64,000 bases of DNA from Nucisporomicrobium flavum (GCF_016464385.1 NZ_JADMLH010000028.1:1-64000); one strand, 5' to 3'; positions 15,063 to 24,388 are shown, numbered from the stretch's first letter. The notes: generated by a model not told the origin, from the letters alone. A program made the numbers and translations.

Positions 15063-15737
15063 ATGAACTCCACCGATCCCGGCGTCAACACATCGCCGGA
15101 CGGGCGCAGCAAACGCTGGGCCGATCACCGGGAACGCCGCCGCGAGGACCTCGTCGACGCGGTGATCGAGGCGATCCGCGAGCTCGGCCCCGAGCCGGGC
15201 ATCGATGCGGTCGCCGCGCACGCCGGGGTCAGCAAGCCGGTGCTCTACCGCTACTTCCAGGACAAATCCGGTCTGTGGGAGGCCGTCGGGCGCCGGGCCG
15301 CCACCGCGGTGGTCGAGGCCGTCGCCCCGGCCGTGGCAGCCGTACGCGAGGAGCGCGACGTCGTGGCCGCGGCGGTCGACGCGTATCTGGCGTACATCGA
15401 GGCGGACCCGCACCTGTACCGATTCGTGGTCCACCAGCGCGGCATCGCCCGCGAGCGCGACGTGGTGGCCGACGCGATCGACACGGTCGCCAGCGGCCTC
15501 GCGCGGATCCTCGGCGACCGGCTGCGGGCGCTCGGGCTCGACTCCGGACCGGCGCTGCCGTGGGCGTACGGCATCGTCGGCTACGTCCAGACGGTCGGCG
15601 ACTGGTGGCTGCGGCACCAGCAGCCGATCAGCCGCGAGGCGCTGGCGACCTACGTGACCACGTTTCTCTGGGGCGGCGTGACCGGCATCCGGGCCGCCGC
15701 GGACACACCGGGCGGATTGGCGGCGACGGGACTGTGA
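15063..15737 (+). CDS. TetR-family transcriptional regulator
   Basis: 224 aa. N-terminal HTH at about 25-70 (IDAVAAHAGVSKPVLYRYFQDKSG), then a helical ligand domain with the TetR_C-type pattern. It probably represses the divergent diiron oxygenase gene and its own operon with the DUF4873 gene, whose start overlaps its stop (GTGA). Ligand unknown; lipid or aromatic compounds are likely from context. Confidence 0.85.
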   Translation: MNSTDPGVNTSPDGRSKRWADHRERRREDLVDAVIEAIRELGPEPGIDAVAAHAGVSKPVLYRYFQDKSGLWEAVGRRAATAVVEAVAPAVAAVREERDVVAAAVDAYLAYIEADPHLYRFVVHQRGIARERDVVADAIDTVASGLARILGDRLRALGLDSGPALPWAYGIVGYVQTVGDWWLRHQQPISREALATYVTTFLWGGVTGIRAAADTPGGLAATGL

Positions 15738-16033
15738 GCGACAGCGACGAGGAATACCGGGGCGAGGCCGTCATCCGGGCCGGGGAGGCGGCGGTCACCG
15801 TCGCGGTCCGGCTGTCGGTACGGTTCGAGCCGGTCGAGGGACGCTACCGCTGGGGCGGCCGGGCCGCGCCCGACGACACGTTGAGCGCGCAGCTGCGTGC
15901 CGGCGCGCGGGACGTGACCGTCCGCATCGGCGAGCGCGAGGCGCCGGCACGGCTGGGCGAGCCCGACCCGTGGGGCGGCGTCCGCCTCACCGGGACCGGA
16001 CGGCCGCCGTGGAGCGCAGCTGCCGGGGCGTGA
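15734..16033 (+). CDS. DUF4873 protein
   Basis: 99 aa. RLSVRFEPVEGRYRWGGRAAP and the closing VRLTGTGRPPW match the DUF4873 pattern, a small beta-rich family usually found as a domain or neighbour of flavin monooxygenases and SDR enzymes. It is coupled to the TetR gene by a 4-nt overlap and runs 47 nt into the convergent AraC gene. No enzymatic residues are known. Confidence 0.75.
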   Translation: MSDSDEEYRGEAVIRAGEAAVTVAVRLSVRFEPVEGRYRWGGRAAPDDTLSAQLRAGARDVTVRIGEREAPARLGEPDPWGGVRLTGTGRPPWSAAAGA

Positions 16034-17006
16034 CCCCGTACCAGCGGCGCACCGCCCGGCTCAGCGCCGACTGCTCGGTCAGCCCGACCATCGCCGTGAC
16101 CTGGGTGAACGGCAGGTCGGTCTGGGTCACGAGCCGGTACGCGGCGGCCCGGCGCACGTCGTCGAGGATCGCGTCGAACGTGATGCCCTCGGCCGCCAGC
16201 CGCCGCTGCAGGGTACGCGGATGGGTCCGCAGCATCCGGGCGATCGCCGCCACCTCGACCGGCGCGGAGCCCAGCGACCGGGCGAGCAGCAGGTGCACCC
16301 GGTCGGCGACGCTCTGCCCGGGCGCCGGGAAGTGGCTGGTGATGTAGTCCAGGGCGATGTCGCGCAGCACCTGGTTGCCGCCGCGCACCGGCATGCTGGC
16401 CAGGCCGGCGGGCACCCGCAGCACGGCGTCCGGCCGCCCGAACCGGACCTCGGCGCCGAAGAAGCGGGTGTACGCCTCCGCCGGGGCCAGCGCCGCGTGC
16501 GGCAGGTGCACCGAGCGCAGCCCGTACGGGCCGCCGTGCAGCAGCACGATGATCCGGTGGAACAGGCCCAGCCCCACATCCGCGACCTGCGGCGGGAGCG
16601 GCTCGGCGTCCGTACCCCGGTAGAGCAGGCCCATCACGCCCGGCCGGCCCGACGGGTCGGGGATCTGCGAGACCGTGAGGGCGGGGCTGTGCACGAACAG
16701 GAACCGGCGGGTGATCTCGAGCGCCTCGCCGAAGGTGGCCGAGTTCTCGATCGCCAGCGCGAGCGGCCCGAGCACGGACGCGTTCTGCAGCCCGGCCAGG
16801 CGCAGGCCGAGGTCCGGGCAGCCGAGCTCGGCCGCGGCCACCTCCAGCAGCAGCCCCGCCGCGGCCGACGGGATCACCGCGTCGTCGGACTCCACCGCGG
16901 CGCAGGTGACCCCGAAACGGGCGAGCAGCTCCGCGCCGTCCCCGCCCAGGCTGTCCACCAGCGCGGGCAGTCCGCGCAGGCCCGCGGCCCGCACCACCGA
17001 CTCCAT
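15987..17006 (-). CDS. AraC-family regulator, VirS-like
   Basis: 339 aa. N-terminal Arabinose_bd-type sensor domain (about 15-200) and C-terminal AraC HTH (about 235-335; VAAIARMLRTHPRTLQRRLA and YRLVTQTDLPFTQVTAMVGL). It is transcribed away from a MymA-like monooxygenase, the same layout as virS-mymA of Mycobacterium tuberculosis, where VirS activates the operon. Start ATG at 17006. The local arrangement strongly suggests control of 17076-20244. Confidence 0.85.
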   Translation of the reverse strand: MESVVRAAGLRGLPALVDSLGGDGAELLARFGVTCAAVESDDAVIPSAAAGLLLEVAAAELGCPDLGLRLAGLQNASVLGPLALAIENSATFGEALEITRRFLFVHSPALTVSQIPDPSGRPGVMGLLYRGTDAEPLPPQVADVGLGLFHRIIVLLHGGPYGLRSVHLPHAALAPAEAYTRFFGAEVRFGRPDAVLRVPAGLASMPVRGGNQVLRDIALDYITSHFPAPGQSVADRVHLLLARSLGSAPVEVAAIARMLRTHPRTLQRRLAAEGITFDAILDDVRRAAAYRLVTQTDLPFTQVTAMVGLTEQSALSRAVRRWYGVTPRQLRSTAAVRSR

Positions 17007-17063
17007 GTCGCAAGAGGATAAATCCCTGTCGCGCAAAGGCAAGTGGCTCCCGGCGTCCGGGCG

Positions 17064-17069
17064 AACACT
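17064..17069 (+). promoter_or_regulatory. Leaderless -10 box AACACT
   Basis: AACACT, 6-nt spacer, then the ATG at 17076; no Shine-Dalgarno. The same box plus spacing occurs at other genes here. Confidence 0.35.
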
Positions 17070-17075
17070 GGACGC

Positions 17076-18530
17076 ATGGCCGAACACTTCGACGTCCTCA
17101 TCATCGGCGCCGGCCTGTCCGGGATCGGCGCGGCGTGGCGGCTGCAGCGCGAACGGCCCGGCACGACGTACGCCATCCTCGAGGCCCGGTCCGCGATCGG
17201 CGGCACCTGGGACCTGTTCCGGTACCCAGGGGTGCGCTCGGACTCGGACATGTTCACGCTCAGCTACCCGTTCCGCCCGTGGCGCGGGGAGAAGTCCATG
17301 GCTCCCGGCGACGCGATCCGCGAGTACATCCGGGAGACGGCGCAGGACGGCGGCATCATGCCGCACATCCGCTTCGACACCAAGGTGCTGACCGCCGCCT
17401 GGGCCGACGGCCACTGGACGGTGACGACCAGCCAGGGCGTCCTGACCTGCCGCTTTCTGTACGCGTGCGCCGGCTACTACGACTACGCGCAGGGTTACCA
17501 GCCGGACTTCCCGGGGCTCGACGACTTCCGCGGCACGCATCTGCACCCGCAGTTCTGGCCCGAAGATTTCGACTACGCGGGCAAGCGGGTGATCGTCATC
17601 GGCAGCGGCGCGACCGCGGTGACGCTGGTGCCCGCGATGGCCACGACCGCCGGGCACGTGACGATGCTGCAGCGCTCCCCCACGTACATGACCGTGCTGC
17701 CCGAGCGTGACCCGGTGGCCGACAGGCTGCGCCGCTGGCTGCCGTCCCGCGCGGCGCACAAGGTCGTCCGCGCCAAGAACATCCTGCTCTCGCAGGGCTT
17801 CTACCAGCTTGCCCGGCGGCGACCCGAGCGCGTGAAGGCCCTGCTGCGGCGCTTCGCCCTCCACCACCTGGACGACCCGGCGTACCTCGACGAGCACTTC
17901 ACGCCGGCGTACCAGCCGTGGGACCAGCGGCTGTGCGTGGTGCCCAGCGGCGACCTGTTCCAGGCGATCAAGGGCGGCCGCGCCTCGGTGGTCACCGCCC
18001 ACATCGACCGGTTCGTGCCCGAGGGGATCCGGCTCGCCGACGGGCGGGTGCTCGAGGCCGACGTCGTCGTCTCCGCCACCGGGCTGTCGCTGCTGGCCAT
18101 CGGCGGCGTGCAGCTCACCGTGGACGGCACGCCCGTGGAGCCCGGCAGGACCGTCGCCTACCGCGGCGTGATGCTCAGCGGCGTGCCGAACTTCGCGTAC
18201 TGCATCGGCTACACCAACGCGTCGTGGACGCTGCGGGCCGACCTCTCCCACCGGTACGTGTGCCGGCTGCTGGCGTACATGGACAAACATCGATACACCA
18301 CGGCCACGCCGCAGGAGAAGCCCGGACCCCGGCGGCCGCTGCTCGACCTGACCTCCGGGTACGTGCAGCGCGCTTTGGACAGCTTCCCGCGGCAGGGCGA
18401 CCGCGACCCGTGGACCGTACGCCAGAACTACCTGCTGGACGTGCTCACCACACCCCGCGCCGACGTACGCCGGGACATGACGTTCAGCCGTACCCCCGCA
18501 CCCGCCCCCGCCCTCGAGGAGATCCGTTGA
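17076..18530 (+). CDS. FAD-dependent Baeyer-Villiger-type monooxygenase, MymA/EthA-like
   Basis: 484 aa. FAD-binding GAGLSGIGAAWRL at 11-23, IGGTWDLFRYPGVRSDSDM, the BVMO fingerprint FRGTHLHPQFWP, and a second Rossmann VIVIGSGATAVTL for NADPH. Length and motifs match mycobacterial MymA/EthA enzymes that oxidize ketones or thioamides and, for MymA, affect mycolate composition. First gene of a coupled operon with an SDR and an alpha/beta hydrolase, opposite a VirS-like activator. Confidence 0.9.
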   Translation: MAEHFDVLIIGAGLSGIGAAWRLQRERPGTTYAILEARSAIGGTWDLFRYPGVRSDSDMFTLSYPFRPWRGEKSMAPGDAIREYIRETAQDGGIMPHIRFDTKVLTAAWADGHWTVTTSQGVLTCRFLYACAGYYDYAQGYQPDFPGLDDFRGTHLHPQFWPEDFDYAGKRVIVIGSGATAVTLVPAMATTAGHVTMLQRSPTYMTVLPERDPVADRLRRWLPSRAAHKVVRAKNILLSQGFYQLARRRPERVKALLRRFALHHLDDPAYLDEHFTPAYQPWDQRLCVVPSGDLFQAIKGGRASVVTAHIDRFVPEGIRLADGRVLEADVVVSATGLSLLAIGGVQLTVDGTPVEPGRTVAYRGVMLSGVPNFAYCIGYTNASWTLRADLSHRYVCRLLAYMDKHRYTTATPQEKPGPRRPLLDLTSGYVQRALDSFPRQGDRDPWTVRQNYLLDVLTTPRADVRRDMTFSRTPAPAPALEEIR

Positions 18531-19399
18531 CGCGTCTGACCCCGTACCGTTTCACCGGCCGGACCGCGGTCGTGACCGGCGCCGCGAGCGGCATCGGCGA
18601 GCAGCTGGCGCACGGCCTCGCCGGGCGCGGCAGCGACCTGGTGCTCATCGACCGCGACGCGCTGCGCCTGGACGCCGTCGCCGAGGCGATCCGCGCGGCG
18701 CACCCGGGCCGGACCGTCGAGTCGCTCGTGGTGGACCTCGCCGACCGGGAGGCCGTGATCGCCGCCGCGACCGGTGTCCGGGAGCGGCACCCGCGGCTCG
18801 GCCTGCTGGTCAACAACGCCGGCGTCGCCCTCGGCGGCCGCTTCGACCAGGTCAGCGTCGAGGAGTTCGAGTGGGTCATGGCGGTGAACTTCACCGCGCC
18901 GATGCTGCTCACCCACCACCTGCTGCCCGCGCTGAAGGCGGAGCCCGGCTCGCACCTGGTCAACGTCTCCAGCCTGTACGGCCTGATCGCCCCGCCGGGG
19001 CAGTCGGCGTACAGCTCGAGCAAGTTCGCGCTGCGCGGGCTCAGCGAGGTGCTGCGCAGCGAACTGCTCGAGTCCGGGGTGGGCGTGACGACGGTGCACC
19101 CCGGCGGGGTCCGTACCCGGATCGCCGAGAGCGCCCGCGCAGCCGCCGCGGCGTCCCCTGACGAGGTGGAGCGCGAGCAGCGGAAGTTCGCCGCGCTGCT
19201 GACGTACCCGCCGGAGAAGGCCGCGGCAGACATCCTGGAGGGTGTGCGGCGCCGCCGCGGCCGGGTCCTGATCGCCGTCAGCGCCAAGGTCCCCGACCTG
19301 CTCGCCCGGCTGCTGCCCGGCTCGCACCTGCGCGTGCTCAACCGGCTCACCGAGGCCGCCGCGCGCGGCGGCAGGACCCGGGCGCGGGTGACCCGATGA
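18527..19399 (+). CDS. Short-chain dehydrogenase/reductase
   Basis: 290 aa. TGAASGIGEQL cofactor motif, NNAGVALGG, and the catalytic Ser, YSSSK (Tyr-x-x-x-Lys). TTG start inside the stop of the monooxygenase gene (TTGA overlap) after GAGGAG. It probably oxidizes or reduces the alcohol or ketone that the monooxygenase handles, like SadH next to MymA. Confidence 0.85.
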   Translation: MTRLTPYRFTGRTAVVTGAASGIGEQLAHGLAGRGSDLVLIDRDALRLDAVAEAIRAAHPGRTVESLVVDLADREAVIAAATGVRERHPRLGLLVNNAGVALGGRFDQVSVEEFEWVMAVNFTAPMLLTHHLLPALKAEPGSHLVNVSSLYGLIAPPGQSAYSSSKFALRGLSEVLRSELLESGVGVTTVHPGGVRTRIAESARAAAAASPDEVEREQRKFAALLTYPPEKAAADILEGVRRRRGRVLIAVSAKVPDLLARLLPGSHLRVLNRLTEAAARGGRTRARVTR

Positions 19400-20244
19400 G
19401 GCATCTGACCGTAGGCGGCGCCGCCGTGCGCGTGCACGAGACCGGCGACCCGGCGAACCCGCCGATCCTGCTGCTGCACGGCATCGGGCGCAGCCTGGAG
19501 GACTGGCTGCCGCAGCACGAGCGGCTGTCCGACTCCTGGCGGGTGATCAGCGTGGACCTGCCCGGCTTCGGCCTGTCCGACCGGATGCCCGGGCCGATCA
19601 CGCTGGCCTCGCTGGCCCAGGGCGTGCTGGCCACGGTGGACGCGCTGGACGAGCGGCGGCCGCTGCACGTCATGGGCAACTCGCTCGGTGGCGCGGTCGC
19701 GATGCGGCTGCTGGTCGCCGCGCCGGCCCGGGTGGCGACGCTGACGCTGGTCAACAGCGCCGGCTTCGGCAAGGAGGTCGCGTTCTTCCTGCGGGTCCTG
19801 GCGATCCCTGGCGTCGGCCGGCGCCTGATGCGGCGCATGGACGCGAAGGCGGCGCGCCGGGTCGAACGCAGCCTGTTCGTCGACCGGGCGCTCGTCACCC
19901 CGGAACGGGTCGAGTTCGCGCTGCGGGTGGCCGCCCGCCCCGGGTACGCCCAGGTGTTCCTGGAGACCGCGCAGGCCCTCGGCGGCTTCCGCGGCGTCCG
20001 GCGGCCGTGGCGGGACGAGCTGCTCGCGGCGGCCGCCCGGCACCCCCGCCCGACGCTGCTGGTCTGGGGCGACCGGGACCTCATCCTGCCGGCCACGCAC
20101 CTCGCCGCGGCGCGGGCGGCGTTCCCCGACGCCCGGTCCCACCTGTTCCCCGAGACCGGGCACATGCCGCAGATCGAACGCGCCGACGAGTTCGCCGACC
20201 TGGCCCGGCTGTTCCTCACGGCCCGCTCGGAGCATCCCGCTTGA
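19396..20244 (+). CDS. Alpha/beta hydrolase (lipase/esterase-like)
   Basis: 282 aa. Oxyanion LLHGIG, nucleophile elbow GNSLGG, Asp in LVWGDRDLILP and His in ETGHMPQIE. Overlaps the SDR stop by 4 nt (ATGA). In a Baeyer-Villiger pathway such a hydrolase cleaves the ester or lactone product, parallel to LipR near MymA. Last gene of the operon; a hairpin follows. Confidence 0.85.
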   Translation: MRHLTVGGAAVRVHETGDPANPPILLLHGIGRSLEDWLPQHERLSDSWRVISVDLPGFGLSDRMPGPITLASLAQGVLATVDALDERRPLHVMGNSLGGAVAMRLLVAAPARVATLTLVNSAGFGKEVAFFLRVLAIPGVGRRLMRRMDAKAARRVERSLFVDRALVTPERVEFALRVAARPGYAQVFLETAQALGGFRGVRRPWRDELLAAAARHPRPTLLVWGDRDLILPATHLAAARAAFPDARSHLFPETGHMPQIERADEFADLARLFLTARSEHPA

Positions 20245-20249
20245 CTCTT

Positions 20250-20276
20250 CCCGGCGTCGCTCCGAGCATCGCCGGG
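20250..20276 (+). terminator. Putative terminator hairpin
   Basis: CCCGGCG (20250-20256) and CGCCGGG (20270-20276) form a 7-bp GC stem directly after the hydrolase gene, before the promoter of the next gene. No U-tract, as is common in high-GC actinobacteria. Confidence 0.45.
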
Positions 20277-20350
20277 AGCCTCCGCTTAACCGAGTAGGCC
20301 ACGGTGTGGGCACCGGGGCGGCGGCCGTCGGACGGCACGGCGGCCTGACC

Positions 20351-20356
20351 TAGAGT
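20351..20356 (+). promoter_or_regulatory. Leaderless -10 box TAGAGT
   Basis: TAGAGT, a 7-nt spacer, then the ATG at 20364 of the AGE epimerase; no ribosome site. Confidence 0.5.
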
Positions 20357-20363
20357 GATCGAC

Positions 20364-21581
20364 ATGTCCGTCTGGCCGACCAGTCCCGCCCATCACCGCT
20401 GGCTCGACCAGCACAGCCGCGACCTGCTCGCCTTCGGGCGCCGCACCGCCGACCCGGGCGGCGGCGCCCGCTGGCTCGACGACCGCGGCGAACCCGAGCC
20501 GGGCCGGCCCACCTCGGCGCTGATCAGCTGCCGGATGACCCACGTGTACGGCATCGGCGCGCTGCTCGGCGTTCCCGGCGCCGGCCGGATCGCGGCCCAG
20601 GCGATGGCCGGGCTCACCGGCCGGCTGCGCGACACCGAGCACGGCGGATGGCACTCCTCGGTCGCCGAGGACGGCACCGCCGAGCCGGGCAAGAGCTGCT
20701 ACGACCACGCGTTCGTGCTGCTGGCCGCGTCCACCGGGGTGCAGGCCGCGCTGCCCGGCGCCGACGACCTGCTCGCGGAGGCGTCGCAGGTCTTCCTGGA
20801 CCGCTTCTGGGACGAGAAGGCCGGCATGTGCGCCGACACGTGGGACACCACCTTCACCACCCTCGACGACTACCGGGGCATCAACGCCAACATGCACACC
20901 GTCGAGGCGATGCTGTCGGTGGCGAGCGTGACCGGTGACCGCGCCTGGATCGACCGCGCGGTGCGCATCTGCCGCTTCGTCGTGGCCGCCGCGTCGGCCC
21001 ACCAGTGGCGCATCCCCGAGCACTACGACGCCACGTGGACGCCCCAGCCCGACTACAACCTCGACAAACCGGACCACGCCTTCAAGCCGTACGGGGCCAC
21101 GATCGGCCACGGCCTCGAGTGGTCCCGCCTGCTTCTGCACGCCGCGTCGGCCCCGACCGTCGCAGACCCGTCCTTCGCCTCCGCCGCCCGCAACCTCTTC
21201 GACCGCGCGGTCGCCGACGGCTGGGCGGTCGACGGGAACCCCGGCTTCGTCTACACGACCGACTGGACGGGCCGGCCCGTTGTCCGCGACCGCATGCACT
21301 GGGTGGCGGCCGAGGGCATCAACGCCGCGGCGGCGCTGCACGCGTACACCCGGGAGCAGGCGTACGCGGACTGGTACCGCACGTGGTGGGACTACACGGA
21401 CGCGTACCTGATCGACCACGAGCACGGCTCCTGGTTCCACCAGCTGGACCCGGCGAACCGGCCGACGGCCACGGTCTGGCCCGGGAAGGCGGACCTGTAC
21501 CACGCTTTCCAGGCGACGCTCGGAGCCCGGGTGCCGCTGTGGCCCATGCTGGCGACGGCCGTGGACGACCACCTGGGGTAG
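20364..21581 (+). CDS. AGE-family sugar epimerase/isomerase
   Basis: 405 aa. An (alpha/alpha)6 barrel of the N-acylglucosamine 2-epimerase/YihS type: SCRMTHVYGIGALLG, GGWHSS, SCYDHAFVLLAAS, INANMHTVEAML, KPYGATIGHGLEWSRLLL and ADLYHAFQA carry the Arg, Glu and His of the active site. Likely isomerizes mannose/fructose or related sugars. The ATG at 20364 was chosen because of a leaderless -10; a GTG nine bases upstream is in frame. Confidence 0.85.
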   Translation: MSVWPTSPAHHRWLDQHSRDLLAFGRRTADPGGGARWLDDRGEPEPGRPTSALISCRMTHVYGIGALLGVPGAGRIAAQAMAGLTGRLRDTEHGGWHSSVAEDGTAEPGKSCYDHAFVLLAASTGVQAALPGADDLLAEASQVFLDRFWDEKAGMCADTWDTTFTTLDDYRGINANMHTVEAMLSVASVTGDRAWIDRAVRICRFVVAAASAHQWRIPEHYDATWTPQPDYNLDKPDHAFKPYGATIGHGLEWSRLLLHAASAPTVADPSFASAARNLFDRAVADGWAVDGNPGFVYTTDWTGRPVVRDRMHWVAAEGINAAAALHAYTREQAYADWYRTWWDYTDAYLIDHEHGSWFHQLDPANRPTATVWPGKADLYHAFQATLGARVPLWPMLATAVDDHLG

Positions 21582-21679
21582 GCCCGCAGCAGCAGTACGT
21601 CAGGGAATTTCTTACTACAGTGTCCTGGGGGTTGGAACGACGCGGTCCGGCAAGACACGACCTGCAGGAGGCTCGCCTG

Positions 21680-23194
21680 ATGCCCGAGCTCGACTTCCCG
21701 CTCTGGCTCCGGGCGAGCCACCTGATCAACTTCTTCCTGATGGGGCTGCTGATCCGGTCGGGCTGGCAGATCATCGCCACGCATCCGCGGTTCTACTGGC
21801 GCAACGACTGCGGGCCGGGCACCGAGTGGATCAAGTTCACCCGGCGGGTGGTGCCGCCCGAGGAGGGCGCGTTCATGGCCCGCGACGACGAGTCGTCGCT
21901 GCCCAGCTGGCTGGCCCTGCCCGGTGCGAAGAACATCGGGCTGGGCCGGCACTGGCACGGGCTCGTCTCCATGCTCTGGGTGCTCAACGGCGCGGCGTAC
22001 GTCGGCCTGCTGTTCCTGACCGGCGAGTGGCGTCGCATCGTTCCCACCTCATGGGACATCGTCCCCGAGGCGTGGGAATCGCTGAAAATTTACGCCGGGT
22101 TCGGGGTGCCGAGCATCGAGCACTTCACGCCGTACGACTCCCTGCAGCACCTGCTGTACTTCACCGTCGTCTTCATCGCTGCCCCGCTGATGATCGCCAC
22201 CGGGCCCGTCATGTCCCCGGCGGTGATCGGCCGGTACCCGTGGTACCCGAAGGTCTTCGGTGGCCGGCAGGCGGCGCGCTCCATCCATTTCCTCGGGATG
22301 GTGTTCCTGACCGCGTTCATGGTCATGCACATCGCGCTGGTGTTCATCGTCCACCGCGACCACAACGTCACGCAGATGGTCTTCGGCTCGTACGACCCGG
22401 CGAAGGTGGCGCAGGCGACGACCATCATGGTGCTGGCGACGGTCCTCGTTGTCGCCGCCTGGATCGCGATCAGCTACCTCAGCATCCGCGACGTACGCGC
22501 GACCCAGCGGTTCCTGTTCCGCCTGCTGGAGCCCATCCGGGCGGTCACGGTCAACCGGATGCACCCGCGCACCCGCAAGCTGGGCACGTACACCGAGCAG
22601 GACATCTCGCCGTACCACTGGAGCAACGGCAGGCATCCGACGCCGGAGGAGTCGCCCGAGTGGCACGCGCTCGCGGCGGACGGGTTCCGCGACTATGTCC
22701 TGCGGATCGGCCCCGCCGACAACCCGGTGACCGTCACGTTCGACCAGATCAAGGGGCTGCCTCAGCAGGAGCAGATCGCGATGCACACCTGCATGCAGGG
22801 CTGGACGGGCATCGCCAAGTGGAAGGGCCCGAAGGTCGCCGACCTGATGGCCCTGGGCGGGGAACGGCCGGCCGACGCCCAGTACCTCCTGGTCACGTCG
22901 TTCGGGACGGCGCAGAAGATGCACGGGGACCGGCCGCTCGAGCCGTACTACTCCTGCATCCCGCTGGCGGACTGCCTGGAGGACGAGTCCATCTTCGCCT
23001 GGTCGATGAACGACAAGCCCCTGCCGTGGACCTTCGGCGCCCCGCTGCGGCTGCGGGTCGAGTCGATCCACGGGTACAAGATGGTCAAGTACGTCCGCTC
23101 CGTGGAATGGATCGCCGACTACCGCACGGTGGGTGACGGCATGGGTGGCACCCGCGAGGACTCCGGCTACCAGGCGATCAACGCCCGCATCTGA
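21680..23194 (+). CDS. Fusion: cytochrome b-type membrane domain plus sulfite-oxidase-like molybdopterin domain
   Basis: 504 aa. The N-terminal half has about five membrane segments with paired His residues (RASHLINFFLMGLLIRSGW; GRHWHGLVSMLW; SIHFLGMVFLTAF; VMHIALVFIVH), as in cytochrome b561/FdnI-type haem b proteins. The C-terminal half (about 330-500) matches the molybdopterin fold of sulfite oxidase/MsrP, with conserved Cys in AMHTCMQGWTGIAKWKG and the LRLRVESIHGYKMVKYV end. In bacteria these are usually two proteins. Probable membrane reductase; substrate unknown. GGAGG 10 nt before the ATG. Confidence 0.8.
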   Translation: MPELDFPLWLRASHLINFFLMGLLIRSGWQIIATHPRFYWRNDCGPGTEWIKFTRRVVPPEEGAFMARDDESSLPSWLALPGAKNIGLGRHWHGLVSMLWVLNGAAYVGLLFLTGEWRRIVPTSWDIVPEAWESLKIYAGFGVPSIEHFTPYDSLQHLLYFTVVFIAAPLMIATGPVMSPAVIGRYPWYPKVFGGRQAARSIHFLGMVFLTAFMVMHIALVFIVHRDHNVTQMVFGSYDPAKVAQATTIMVLATVLVVAAWIAISYLSIRDVRATQRFLFRLLEPIRAVTVNRMHPRTRKLGTYTEQDISPYHWSNGRHPTPEESPEWHALAADGFRDYVLRIGPADNPVTVTFDQIKGLPQQEQIAMHTCMQGWTGIAKWKGPKVADLMALGGERPADAQYLLVTSFGTAQKMHGDRPLEPYYSCIPLADCLEDESIFAWSMNDKPLPWTFGAPLRLRVESIHGYKMVKYVRSVEWIADYRTVGDGMGGTREDSGYQAINARI

Positions 23195-23212
23195 CCGCCC
23201 CGCCCGCGCGCC

Positions 23213-23244
23213 GGGCGCAGCCGACCCGTTCGCCGGCTGCGCCC
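23213..23244. terminator. Bidirectional terminator hairpin
   Basis: A perfect 10-bp stem, GGGCGCAGCC (23213-23222) and GGCTGCGCCC (23235-23244), between convergent genes ending at 23194 and 23255. Confidence 0.6.
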
Positions 23245-23254
23245 TCGCGTCCCG

Positions 23255-24388
23255 CTACTTCACCGGTACCCAGGCGGCCCGGTCCGCCACCTCGACCGGC
23301 TTGAGCCCCTCGGTGATCTTCTTGACCTCGGCGGCCGGCAGGGCGTTGCTGAACATCCCGTCGACCTGGATGAAGTACTCGCCCAGGACCCGGGTGCACA
23401 CCGGCTGCGCGTAGCAGTGGACGCCCTTCCTGCCGCGGATCGCCTCGTCCTTCAGGGTGCTCCGGGAGACGAAGATCTTCACCGTACGGGGGGTGGCCTC
23501 GTCCACCACGGCGGCCCGGTCGTCCGCGAGCGGGCCGTCGTGCAGGTACAGCTCCGAGACCGTGGTGCTCAGGTCGGCGTCCGTCTCGGTGACCGCGATC
23601 GGCTGCCAGCCCGCGGGCAGGTAACCGAGCCGGTACGGCGCCCGCACCGGCCGCTCCGGCACCACGCTCAGCGCCTCGGCGACCGCCACCGCGTCCTCGG
23701 TGCTCTGGTTGACCTGGGCGTCGCGGGGGACGTACGTGGCCCACGCGCCTTGCCCGTACTGCCAGGCCAGCGCCACCCGCGTGAAGCCGCCCGCCGGGTC
23801 GAACGAGGGACTGGCGGACGGGGCACCGGGCACGTTCACCATGGCCGAGGCGTACGAGACCGTGTGGCCGACGCCGGGCCGGCCGGCGACCGTGACCGAG
23901 AACTCGGGGCCCACCTTCGTCTGCGGATCGGCCCGGCGGAAGCTGTCCGGGTTGTAGACGCCCGGCTGGTAGACGGTGATCATGCCGTCGACCAGCGGAT
24001 AGTTCTTGCCGTCGTCCCCGGGCCAGGTGGCGCCGTCGCGGTAGACCGGCACCTCCTGGTATCCGGCCGTCACCTCACCGGCGGGCCCGATCCGGTACCC
24101 GCCGGCCCGCGCGTCACCGAAGACGGTGGTGAAGCCGGCGGGCAGCGTGAACCCGCCGGGCTGCGCGGCCGACTGCCCGGTCGCCTGCCGGCCGGCCGGT
24201 GTGGAACCCAGCCCCGACACCGCCGCCACTGCGATCGCCAGGCACGCCGCCCCGGCCCCGGTAGCCGCGGCGAGGCGGCGCCGGGCCCGGATCCGCCCGG
24301 CCCGGACGATGATGTCATCGGTGGTCGTACGCGGCGCGGGTGCGGAATCCCGCGCCGCTTCCAGCACGTCACGGACGTGATAGGACAT
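23255..24388 (-). CDS. Membrane-anchored protein of a SigE-family sigma operon
   Basis: 377 aa. Short cytoplasmic N-terminus, a single membrane helix near 38-60 (LAAATGAGAACLAIAVAAVSG), then a long extracellular beta-rich domain with one Cys pair (HCYAQPVC). It overlaps the sigma gene by 20 nt. This layout recurs with SigE-family sigma factors; the protein may act as anti-sigma factor or surface sensor, but no zinc-binding motif is visible. Confidence 0.65.
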   Translation of the reverse strand: MSYHVRDVLEAARDSAPAPRTTTDDIIVRAGRIRARRRLAAATGAGAACLAIAVAAVSGLGSTPAGRQATGQSAAQPGGFTLPAGFTTVFGDARAGGYRIGPAGEVTAGYQEVPVYRDGATWPGDDGKNYPLVDGMITVYQPGVYNPDSFRRADPQTKVGPEFSVTVAGRPGVGHTVSYASAMVNVPGAPSASPSFDPAGGFTRVALAWQYGQGAWATYVPRDAQVNQSTEDAVAVAEALSVVPERPVRAPYRLGYLPAGWQPIAVTETDADLSTTVSELYLHDGPLADDRAAVVDEATPRTVKIFVSRSTLKDEAIRGRKGVHCYAQPVCTRVLGEYFIQVDGMFSNALPAAEVKKITEGLKPVEVADRAAWVPVK

